The notes under the pieces are model-generated. The model was not told the origin of the DNA and did not search any database. It was given only the letters and a program-made list of their open reading frames with translations. Source: Blastomussa wellsi (Eukaryota > Cnidaria > Anthozoa > Scleractinia > Plerogyridae). From it: a stretch of DNA of 64,000 nt. Position numbers and translations under genes: made by a program. The stretch covers positions 22,174,331 to 22,238,330 of the forward strand of contig OX393568.1 in NCBI GenBank assembly GCA_947652115.1, written 5' to 3'. This document shows positions 11,965 through 23,100 of the stretch, piece after piece; position 1 is the first letter of the stretch, and each line of letters opens with the position of its first letter.

Positions 11965-11970
11965 AATAAA
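11965..11970 (+). promoter_or_regulatory. Polyadenylation signal of the ADP/ATP carrier
   Basis: AATAAA 222 bases after the stop codon, followed by a T/G-rich stretch. A second AATAAA overlaps the stop itself (11739-11744) and is less likely to be used. Confidence 0.6.
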
Positions 11971-12385
11971 AAATGTTATACACACAAGTTGCACTGCTTG
12001 TTCTGTGCCAAGAAACAAATTAATGAATTATATTATTCACGTAATTGTCAGACGAAATACTGTTAGCCTGCAAATACAGCCACCCTTCATTTCTTTAGAC
12101 CACTTGGGGCCTTTTTCTATGGAGGAGAGTTGTCCATTAGCATAGTAGGAGGTTTACCCTCTCTCTCAAGCCATCTTTTACCGAGCGTTTATGAAAAAAA
12201 GTTTTCCCTGCTGATCGAATCAAAGCTGATCCTGTATAATTATTTTTCAAAGTTTAATTTCTCCTTCTTCCATCGAGTTCCTTTCGTTTATTTCATTACT
12301 GTTGTCTCTGCTGAATTAAATTTTTTTAATGTAGACTTGGTCATGAAAACCTGAACCATTGTGTATTGATTGCCTCAGGCAATCG

Positions 12386-13080
12386 CAGGGGCGGATCTAG
12401 GGGGAGGGGTGCCCACCCCTCCCTGAGGTGACCTGCAGCTCTAACAGCACGAGCATTCTGCTTACATCACCCATCAGTTACGTATTTCAGCTCCACCACG
12501 CAGTACACAACATGAGCAAAAAACCATTAGGTTTATTTTGGCGGTTCCTGCCGAGCACCAGTAACTATAACGATGCGTTATACCATCAACCTAATACAAG
12601 ATCTAAGTATTAACGGCATAAAACAGAGACAGAGCTGAGAGACAGTTTACACAGATACTACTGTCAGACGGAGGCCAGAAAAAACCTGCCGTAAAAAACC
12701 CGTGGGGAAAGAAGTCAGCAGGAAATCTGGGTAGGAACCATGGCTCAAGCTCTAAATAGCCCATCCTACGAGGCTACAACATTCAAAAGCATCTACCCGC
12801 GTTGACCAAAAGAACGTTATACCTAGAAATAAATTTCCAAAAAGAAAAAATGTCGAAGGTCAAACGAGGTGTCGGCCAAGAACGACTATCCCACGAGATA
12901 TTTATATAGCCCTCCTTGGCAACCCATAATGCACCTCGACTGGACTATTTCCAGTCGCCACTGCTCCAGTGCCGCAGAAATATTTCATTTCCGGCTAATT
13001 CGTATACACTCAAACGCCAGAAATTCCATTATTCCTTGGTGGTGCAACCCTTCCAAAGAAAAATCTTGGATCCGCCCCTG
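12386..13080. mobile_element. hAT-like non-autonomous DNA transposon
   Basis: Starts CAGGGGCGGATCTAG and ends CTTGGATCCGCCCCTG, inverted repeats of the CAGGGGCGG type common in hAT-derived MITEs. 695 bp with no transposase frame. An obvious 8-bp target duplication was not seen at the flanks. Confidence 0.65.
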
Positions 13081-13424
13081 AGGAGAGTCACTGTTTACAC
13101 AAGAAAAGGCTGGCTCGCTCCCCAGGTTCACTCTGCTTTCAAAGCGAGTGACCCTCTACCCAGGGTCCCCCCTAGCCAAACTTTGCGTTTTCTCATGTAA
13201 GCGGTTCTCTGCTATTCATAAAGAAATGTATGAAAATTATCTCGCCTGTGTTACTGAGCTCAGTATGGAGGGCGGCCCTCCTACCAGAGACAACTCGCCT
13301 CCATCTAAACAGGCCGTAATATGGCCCTTGTTAGACTTTCTGACACTCCGTTTTTGGGTGTTACCTTCGTCGCTAGTTTTCCACGCTAAGAAGAAGCCGA
13401 CTTATGATTTATGCTCGCATACGT

Positions 13425-13620
13425 GAATTTCAGCGTTATATTTTACGCAGGGCGTGTCGCAACTAAAGAGATCATTGAGAAATTTGCTAACGGTAGCAAA
13501 GCCACAGCAATACAAAAAGATTATGCTTTATCACACAATTTCCATAATTTCGATGGCATCGAAAATAGAGTTGCTTTTTTTACTGTGCTCAAGTGGCTGT
13601 GAGGATGGAGGGGGTAACCA
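13425..13620. repeat. Dispersed repeat, copy 2 (other copy at 545-720)
   Basis: Aligns with 545-720 as described there. It sits in the spacer between the carrier gene and gene B and may be part of a longer repeat extending to about 13190-13740. Confidence 0.55.
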
Positions 13621-13886
13621 AACTCTGACCGAGGAGGCCGTGGGAGCGAGATTAGATGGAGGGATAACCATGCTAAGGAATATGAACAAAATCCCTTTGG
13701 AGAACAAGTACAGTCCAGAGCTTGTCCCGTTTTCCTTAGTATGAACTACTTAGAGTATTTCATGCCCTCCCCACCTCCTCCCCGGATGGAATGCTTGACC
13801 GTTGTGGGGTCACTCTAGCTAGTCCACCATTATTCATCTCACTGACGATACCCGCTATGAATGCTCACTATTTTACCCACTGTCTT

Positions 13887-14250
13887 TTCCACTGCCGCGT
13901 AAATTTTCGTACGTTAACGGGCGTAAATCTAACTGGCTTTACGTGCGTAAAATAAGAAGAAATGTATGGATGCCTCGCGTCTGCTGAATGCGGAAAAAGT
14001 TGGGCGTATCCTCGGTGTAAGAACCTGTGAAACTCACCAGTGACGTAAAACAAAGAACGAACAAGACAACAAAGAACCAATACAGAACACAGAAACAATA
14101 GCTCAAAAACAAAGAAAAAAATCAGATTCTTACACCGAGGTAAACCCAAAAGTTGAATGGTTTAACTTTTTCCGCAGACGCGAGACGTTCATACGTTTCT
14201 TCTTTTTTTTTTCCGCCCGTTAACGTTCGGAAAATTACGCGACAGTGGAA
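13887..14250. mobile_element. Long-hairpin foldback element
   Basis: TTCCACTGCCGCGTAAATTT at the left is matched by AATTACGCGACAGTGGAA at the right. The pairing continues inward through CGTTAACGGGCG, the CGCGTCTGC block and CCTCGGTGTAAGAA/TTCTTACACCGAGG, giving arms of roughly 130-150 bp around a short loop. Non-coding. Confidence 0.7.
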
Positions 14251-14327
14251 ATCCACCTTTACAGCCAGGGCTAGAACCCAGACCCAGCGCGCTGACCATT
14301 AGGCCACCACACCTCTCAAAGCCTTAA

Positions 14328-14734
14328 AAGCCTGATTTTCACCAGCGACGGCGTCGAAGTCGAAAGAGCGCTTACGACCAAGTGAAAATCTAAAGTCGGA
14401 GTCTCTTGTGAAGTCATAAGCACGATGAAACCGGAGTAGCAAGAATCAGAATATTTCCATTTTCTTCCGATTTCGCTTATGACTTCGACGCTTATATTAC
14501 GATCCAGTGAAAACTAGATTGTCGTAAGCAGAAGCGAAAGGACTAACAATTCGCAAACAAGCAATTTGATTGTTTTATTCGTCCGCTTCTGCTTGTGACT
14601 ATGACAATACAGTTTCCACAAGATCATAAGTGGCGGAGTCATAAACGGAATCGGAACTCTGCTTACGACTCCCACGGTTGATTTTCAATAGATCGCTTGC
14701 GCTTACGGCTCCGTCGCTAGTGAAAACGAGCCTT
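14328..14734. mobile_element. MITE-like inverted-repeat element
   Basis: The left end GATTTTCACCAGCGACGG and the right end CCGTCGCTAGTGAAAAC are inverted copies. The interior contains several GCTTATGACTTCGACGCTTA-like inverted blocks. It lies downstream of gene B's stop codon. No gene. Confidence 0.55.
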
Positions 14735-15503
14735 ATTTTTATTTTTTTTTTAGCAGAGCTTATCGGCGTGTTATTTTTGCAAGCGCAGCGCTAGCGCTCT
14801 TTTAAAAAATCACAACATTAAATTTTGTGAATGATAACAGCAAATAAAGCCACAGTGAGCTGAAAAAAACCTTGGGGAATCAACCAATAGCGCTCGCTCA
14901 CTCACTCACTCAATCAATCAAAGTTACCTTAGTCGGTCCTGACTTTTTATTACTTATCACATGCTATAATATTCATTCACAGCTTGAACTATTTAAGGTT
15001 TTAAAATCACAACCAAATAAGACCTTTTCATTTCTGTGCTGGTAAGAATAGAAGTCTTCACATTCTTTACTGTAGAAACTACGCATTATAACTCGGAAAC
15101 AAAAGGGAAGCACACCATCATGATCATTTCTTTCTTCATCTGCCCTAGAAACACCCACTTTGAGGCAATATCACCCCAGGGCATGTTTTTAAACCTATTT
15201 GGTTTGAATTAAAAGAACACTGAAATAAAAGCCGAAATCATACTTTAGTTCTCACAGTTTTACTGAGCAACAATGCATTTGTCTGGTACATAAATATGTC
15301 TACACACATTTTTTGTATTTAGGATGGGACTATACAACCTACATACATTTATACATCATGCTATACAAGCAATAAAATTAAGACACAAAAAATAAGACAC
15401 TTGCATTGATTAAAAGGAATTGTTTTGGGGCACCAATATGTGACGTCAAATGAAAACGCTCTATACCCATGGTAAAACTTGACAATTTTTTCTTCCCATC
15501 AAT

Positions 15504-17137
15504 TTAATTTTCCAGGTAACAATACTCTGGAACTAGGTTATTTTTCATGACAATTTCATTACTCAATGCCTTTTTCAGCTGCTCACACGTTGCATGCAGG
15601 TCTCGTTGACTTTCTTTCCAAGTCTTCAACATTGCATAAGACTGTTCATATACATCGCCTGTTTTGTCTATCTCAATTTGAGAAATAAGGGAATCTTCCA
15701 GATCCAAGAGTCGGCCAATCACCTTCCACTTATCTGGGATTTTGGCAGCCAGAGTTATGATGTCGATGTCAGCTACCCTGGCGAGTTTGCGGTCATTTGC
15801 TGGAGGTTTCTCCTAGTACACATGGAAAAGAATGTTATCTTAATGAAATAATTAATGATTTATAACACAGACAGGGCACTGCACTGCCGTAAGATTGCCC
15901 TTTTCAATGTTTCTTTTTCTTTTTGATGTTTGTGTGTTTGTTGGGTTTTTTTTTCTTTTCTTTTTCAAAAAAGAATAAGTATTATAGTACTGTGTTGTAA
16001 GTAGTGTAAGTAATGTAAGTAGTGTAAGAAGTAGTGTAAAGTATGTAAGTAGTGTTTGTGTTGTAAATAAAAAAAAAAACTTCTGCTAAAGGAGAGAAAA
16101 CAATTGATTATTTTTCCACATAAGTTGAGTGACGGGGGTAAAAACCTATGATTACAGAATTCTGAATGAAAAGCCTCAACTCTGGATCGCAAAACTGCTA
16201 ACTTTTGGAGTGACTATTTTCATGGTTTATCTAGAGTCATCATGATTCACATAAACACGTTCATCTGTTTTGTTTTGCTTTTGTTTTTTCTTAAAGAAAA
16301 CTATAAAAAATACTTCAAAAACATTACCTCTGAGACACTGCTGGAATACCACTTGTGTAGATTAGCAAGTGTAAACCTGGAATTCTCCCCAATCTGATCT
16401 GGACATGTGAATGATGTAACAGGTCCAACTACTACAGATGAAATTGGCAACAAGTGCATGCAGTCTTGGTCCGAACAAGACGATGATTTGTGCCGTTCAC
16501 ACTGAGCCAAAGAAGACAAGCAAGCAGAACAAGAAACACAAATTTCATACTGCACATTTCCAAGCCAATGCCACTGTGCACATAAACTTTTCAGTTCTTG
16601 TTCAATTGAAGTTCGCACTTGGATGGCCAGCGAGTCTGTAGATACTTGCTCGCTGTCGGTACTGTAGCCCCTTAACACCACCTTAATATAGTGCCTGCTA
16701 CACAGAAGAACAAGGTCAAATTGGCTTTTCTTTCCTAAGATAAAGCGAGCACCATTGCAGTACAATTTGATATCTTTGACACATTCTAGCTTAGGACAAA
16801 CAGCAATCAGCCGTGAAACAAGCTGTGGGAACAAGCCATGAGGTACAAATCCATCACAGAACTTAAACAAGAGGGAACATGGGTCGCAGTCTTGTGGTGT
16901 TAGTTTCCAGAGCTCAGGAATAGAGACCTGCAGTTGAGCTGGAACAAAGTACTTGACATCACTGCCGCAGTGGTGAAATTTGGCTAAAAAACCATACTTC
17001 TCCATCATGTCAAGGACACTTTGCTGTAGTGATTTACCTCCACTACCATGTAAATCTTCAAACGCTTTGTCAATTAGCTTGATGTTTAAGACACCAGTCT
17101 TTTCCAGCTCTTGCCATAAATTACGATCAATAGGATC
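15504..17137 (-). other. COR and Death-domain exons of gene B
   Basis: Exon 16328-17137 (residues 900-1169) continues the COR dimerisation region: LWQELEKTGVL, then LDMMEKYGFLAKF and the winged-helix-like remainder, with a Cys-rich end. Exon 15504-15812 (residues 1170-1271) encodes a Death domain: DIDIITLAAKIPDKWKVIGR, then AMLKTWKESQ and a leucine-rich last helix. The stop TAA is at 15504-15506. ROC-COR plus Death is the tail organisation of DAPK1-like ROCO proteins. Confidence 0.85.
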
Positions 17138-20100
17138 CTTTCAATGAAAAAGACCGAGTTTATAATTTCTTTTTAAAAGGCAAATCTCAGGCCATTATTT
17201 ATGTGGTAAAAGTTTTTCATTTGAGGGTAAAAGTACCACTCAGATGATAAATATATAATATGTGTGGTTTGTATCTGAGGTACCGTAGTTATTCGGTTAT
17301 AAGGCGCACCGTTTTTTTCAAGAAATTCCTAATTTCTACTAAAAATTACCGCCAAAGTTTGGGTGCGTCTTATAAGCGAATAACTACGGTAGTTGTATGC
17401 CACAAAAAACTGGTTTGAATGTGAGGTAGTTGTGTGCCACAAATTACTGGTTTGTATACGAGGTAGTTGTATGCCACAAATTACTGGTTTGTATGCGAGG
17501 TAGTTGTATGCCACAAATTACTGGTTTGTATGCGAGGTAGTTGTATGCCACAAATTACTGGTTTGTATACGAGGTAGTTGTATGCCACAAATTACTGGTT
17601 TGTATGCGAGGTAGTTGTATGCCACAAATTACTGGTTTGTACGTGAGGTAGTTGTATGCCACAAATTACTGGTTTGTATGTGAGGTAGTTGTATGCCACA
17701 AATTACTGGTTTGTATGTGAGGTAGTTGTGTGCCACAAATTACTGGTTTGTATGCGAGGTAGTTGTGTGCCACATATTACTGGTTTGTATGTGAGGTAGT
17801 TGTGTGCCACAAATTACTGGTTTGTATGCGAGGTAGTTGTGTGCCACATATTACTGGTTTGTATGCGAGGTAGTTGTGTGCCACAAATTACTGGTTTGTA
17901 TACGAGGTATTTGTATGCCACAAATTACTGGTTTATATGCGAGGTAGTTGTATGCCACAAATTACTGGTTTGTATACGAGGTAGTTGTATGCCACAAATT
18001 ACTGGTTTATATGCGAGGTAGTTGTGTGCCACAAATTACTGGTTTGTATGCGAGGTAGTTGTATGCCACAAATTACTGGTTTGTATACGAGGTATTTGTA
18101 TGCCACAAATTACTGGTTTATATGCGAGGTAGTTGTATGCCACAAATTACTGGTTTGTATACGAGGTAGTTGTATGCCACAAATTACTGGTTTATATGCG
18201 AGGTAGTTGTGTGCCACAAATTACTGGTTTGTATGCGAGGTAGTTGTATGCCACAAATTACTGGTTTGTGTGCGAGGTATTTGTATGCCACAAATTACTG
18301 GTTTGTGTGCGAGGTAGTTGTATGCCACAAATTACTGGTTTGTATACGAGGTAGTTGTGTGCCACAAATTACTGGTTTGTATACAAGGTAGTTGTGTGCC
18401 ACATATTACTGGTTTGTATACGAGGTAGTTGTATGCCACAAATTACTGGTTTGTATACGAGGTAGTTGTGTGCCACATATTACTGGTTTGTATACGAGGT
18501 AGTTGTATGGCACAAATTACTGGTTTGTATGCGAGGTAGTTGTATGCCACAAATTACTGGTTTGAATGCGAGGTAGTTGTATGCCACAAATTACTGGTTT
18601 GTATGCGAGGTAGTTGTATGCCACAAATTACATGTGGCTAAATTTCATTTAGGCAAAGTTAAACTAGAGCGGGGCTGGTCAGCGGTCGTCCCCCATTGCG
18701 GTACGTGACCTACGGGGCGGCCCGTAGGGTTTTTGCAGGGCTTGTTTATCTACTCGTGCTCATGTTACGGTTTCGCTTTGTAGCTTTTGCCTGCTTGCTA
18801 GCACGTTGATTCAATTGCCTGCTGATCGTAGCGATCGCATTTTGCTCGCCCAAAGCTTTTGCTTAGCTATTTTCTCGCTCCTGACTATTACCGAGTCTTC
18901 ACCATGCTGAATGCGTCTCGTCAAACCAACAACAGTCTCTCGGCTTGCGCCGGCTTGCAAACTTCATCCGGTGTGCCTTCCTTTGCAATTGGGGGCGTTC
19001 CCCAATATGGCCTCTCCGCACAAGCTTCGCGCTTCGCCGCTTCTGGCGCTGGTTTCTCAAGTCCTTCGTTCAATCCTCCAGCGAGTACCGGAGCGGTGGC
19101 ATCGCAACAAGGTAGGCAAAATTTTGTTGTACCTTCCTTTGTTCCAACTTTTTCCGCGCCGCTCGCGTCTTCGCTCGTAACTTCTTCACGTGTATCTCCA
19201 TCGATTGTAACTTCAGCACCCTCAAGCTTCGCCATCTCGTTCCCTAGCTTGTCGTCGTCAATGCCTTCAGCCTCTGCGACGCTTCAACAATCCTTCGTGT
19301 TGCCACCGGGCTATTCGCCGTTGCCGGCGAAGCTTGTGTCTCTTATCGTGTCAAATAAGTTCGTGGAGTTCAGCGAGCTGTTGTCCATCAACATTGACTT
19401 CGATCAAACTCAATCGGAGTCGGCTACCCAATACTTCCATGACGGGCGGCACTACCTCGCGCTGGCGTCCAAAAAAACCAAGAAACGCGTCGAAGACATC
19501 GGCTCGTGGATGGAGGCGTTCTCGGTCTACTGTAGAGTTCTCACTTCACACTTCCCTAATCGTGCGGAGGACCTTTTGCTGTACCAAATGAACATCCTGT
19601 ACATCTATAGGCAGCTGACCGGGAAAGTTTGGTGTACGTACGATCGGGCTTTCCGACAGAATGCAGCGGCTACCAATCTGACGGATTGGTCTACTGTTCA
19701 TACTCAGCTGTTTATTTTCTGTGCGGCCGGCGCTTCTGTTCGCGACCTCGCCAACATTACAGGAGAACCTCGCGGATCGACCTTCTCCGATATCATTTGC
19801 CGATCCTGGAACAGTGGCCGGTGTGTTGCTCCGCTCAACCCCTGCCGCTTTGCTCACAAGTGCTCAGGTTGTCATGGCCCTCATCGCATCGGAGAATGCC
19901 CTGCCAAGTCTTCCAGCAAGCAGACTGCTGACAACAAACGTCCTCCAGGATCTCCTTCTCGTTCCCGCAGCAAGTCCAGGCGATCGTGAACTATATTGGA
20001 ACTCTTAAGTCTCTCGCGTAGTCCGCGTAGTGGCCGCCTTTTGTCGGCCGTTTCATTTTAGGCCTTATTTTTCTTGTATGCCTTTTTTCCTTTGGCTCTT

Positions 20101-23100
20101 GTTATTGTCATATGTTTAGCTGATTTGCCGGCTATTAAATTGTCTTCTGTTTTATGCAACCATCTGTGTGTTATTTATTTACTCATCATTTTTCGCTTGG
20201 GGGGGGGGGGGGGGGCGGTTCCCCTTTCCTTCCTCGTGTAGGTTAGGGGGGAGGATGCTTGTCTTTCTAGGCCCTCACTGAGGTATTTATACTGCTTTTT
20301 TTTTTTCAATACCTTTTTTGTAGCGTTGCTTCCCCCGGTTTCCATGGTTACTCCCTTACGGGCAGATCAGTTTGCGGTGGAGCTACAACGTCACCCCAAC
20401 CAGCAGCTGGTCCATTATGTTCTCGAGGGAATCCGCCACGGGTTTAAGCTGGGGTTCCGCCACACCCGTCCTCTCAAATCAGCCAAGCGCAACAAACCTT
20501 CAGCTACACAGCATCCCTCGGTTATCGATGCCTACTTGGCTAACGAGGTCTCCAGGGGCAGGGTAGCGGGCCCGTTTAAGTCTCCCCCCTTGCCCAACCT
20601 CCAAGTGAGCAGCTTTGGCGTTATACCTAAGCGGGGACAACCTGGGAAGTGGCGCCTCATTGTGGATCTCTCCTCTCCTGGGGGGTCTAGTGTCAACGAT
20701 GGGATTAACCCTGATGAGTTTACTCTCCACTACATTACAGTGGACCAAATTATCCGCCTTGTGGCCCAATTCGGACAGGGGGCTTTAATGGCCAAATTTG
20801 ACGTGGAATCTGCTTATCGCAATGTCCCTGTTCACCCTTCTGACCGCTATCTTCTCGGGATGAAATGGCGTAACCAATACTATATAGACTTAGCCCTTCC
20901 GTTTGGGTTGCGTTCTGCTCCCTTTATTTTTAATTCTATCGCCGACATGGTAGAATGGATTCTCATTCACTCCTACCATATCCCTGCTTTGCGTCACTAC
21001 TTGGACGACTTCATCACTGCTGGTCCGCCCAATTCACCTCAGTGCGCTCACAATCTGGCTACGGCTCTGTCCGTTTGTGATCAGCTGGGCCTACCCCTTC
21101 ATCCAGGAAAATGCGAAGGCCCTGCAACTACACTCGTAATCCTTGGTATCGAACTAGATTCAGTGAGCCAAACGGCCCGCCTTCCCGACGATAAGCTTTC
21201 TGCCTTGCGAGACTTGATTGGTTCCTGGCTCCCGCGCAAGTGCTGCAACCGGCGTGATTTGGAATCCCTCATTGGCCATTTGCATCATGCTGCCAAAGTA
21301 GTGTGGCCGGGGAGGACTTTTCTTCGCCGCATGATAGATTTGTTATGCTGCTTCCGCAGGAGGGATCATCCCATTCGCCTTAACAAGGAGTTTCATTTGG
21401 ATTTGCGCTGGTGGCACCAGTTTCTACTGCAGTGGCACGGAGTTAGTTTCTGGCTTTTCCCCGGCTTGTCCCCGACCGCCAATATTGAAGTATCTTCAGA
21501 CGCAGCGGGATCTCTTGGCTATGGCGCATTTCTGAGGGATCAATGGTTCGCAGGATCGTGGGCCCCCTCGCAGCAGCACCAGTCCATTGCCTATAAAGAA
21601 CTGTTTCCAGTAGTCATCGCCGCTCATGTTTGGGGCCATCACTGGTATCGCAAGCATGTGCTGTTTCGCTCTGATAACGAGGCAGTTGTCCACATCCTGA
21701 ATTCCAGGACGTCAAAAGTTCCATGCCTAATGCGGTTGCTTCGCAGCTTGCTCTTCGCCGCGGCCTGCTATTGCTTCTCCTTTACGGCTGAGCATGTACC
21801 AGGTGTCACCAATCAAATAGCTGATGCTCTCTCTCGTTTTCATTGGCAGGAATTCAGGCGGTTGGCCCCTCACGCTCAGCCTTGCCCAACGCCCATCCCA
21901 GTCGATCTGCTGTCCAGCCTGACTTTTCCACCTTAGAGCAGCAGTGCTTCGCGTTCCTAACCCATGGTTTGGCTCCTTCGACTCGCCGTTCTTATGCCTC
22001 CGCTCAGACTAAGTTTATCACGTTCTGCCGTCAACTGGGTAAGCTGCATCCCTCTGGTTCTCCTTGCCCTACAGATGAGTGGACGCTCTGCCTTTTCGTT
22101 ACTTTTCTGGCGCGAACTATGCGACACTCCTCGATCAAGGTTTACCTCTCGGGCATCAGAGCTCTTCATATCGACCAGGGATTCCCTGACCCGCTTACTG
22201 ATTGTCTTCGCCTGCAAAGGGTCGTTCGTGGTATCAAGCGCTGCCAGGGTTCTCCATCTTCTCGGCTTCCTATTACAGATGATCTCATGCTGGTCATCTG
22301 GCGCTCTCTGGACTTCAGCTGCCAGGACCATCTGATGTTTTGGGCCACATGTTCCTTGGCCTTCTTTGGCTTTCTTCGTGCTTCAGAGTTTACTGTGCCT
22401 AATCTCTCTTCCTTCTCGGCTTCGCTTCACCTGAGCGTCCAGGACATTGCTGTGGATTCTTCGTCAGCCCCTTCGTCGATGCGAATCCAGATAAAAGGCT
22501 CAAAGACGGACCCGTTCAGGAAAGGCTGTTCTATCCATATTGGTCTTGGCAAGCATCCCCTTTGCGCAGTCCAGGCCATGTTGTCCTACCTTGCTCTTCG
22601 GGGCAACGGGCCTGGCCCTCTCTTTCTCTTCGCTTCCGGCCAACCTCTTACGCGTGCCAGCCTAACAGATTGGCTCAGGCAGATTATGGCCTCGGCTCGG
22701 ATCTCGGGCAACTTCTCGTCGCACAGCTTCCGTATTGGTGCTGCCACAGTTGCTGCTCGCAACGGGGTACCAGATCATCTCATTCAGACTATGGGTCGCT
22801 GGACAAGCAATGCCTACCAGCTTTATATCAGGACGCCCACAGATTCTTTAGCTGCCTTGTCTCATCGATTGGCTGCTCCACCTCCGGGGCAATAGCTATC
22901 TGCTCCTGCTTCAGCAACTTGCAGTTTCAGCTCCTTCTTGCTGCTTTGCAGGTACGTTTTTATTGCCTTTTTCCTTTGCCGCTCCTGCGGGAGTTTTTGG
23001 TGCTTGGGGATTTGTTTGGGTGATCGGAGGTACCTGGTCACCCTGTCGACGGGTCCCTCCGTTCTCCAAGCACTTGGAGTCGGGCTCCTTGGGTGGTTCC

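Noticed and set aside
12869..13744. Cluster of 60-96-codon frames
   Set aside because: They fall in the hAT-like element and an adjoining dispersed repeat; none shows a domain.
16438..16641. Plus-strand frame over the COR exon
   Set aside because: Shadow of gene B's minus-strand COR exon.
17800..18391. Three near-identical 73-codon open frames (MCATNYWF... type)
   Set aside because: They are translations of the 37-bp minisatellite; frame repetition at 185 bases follows from the repeat, not from coding.
17390..18631. CRISPR-like array
   Set aside because: Units are contiguous with no unique spacers, in an animal intron; it is a minisatellite.
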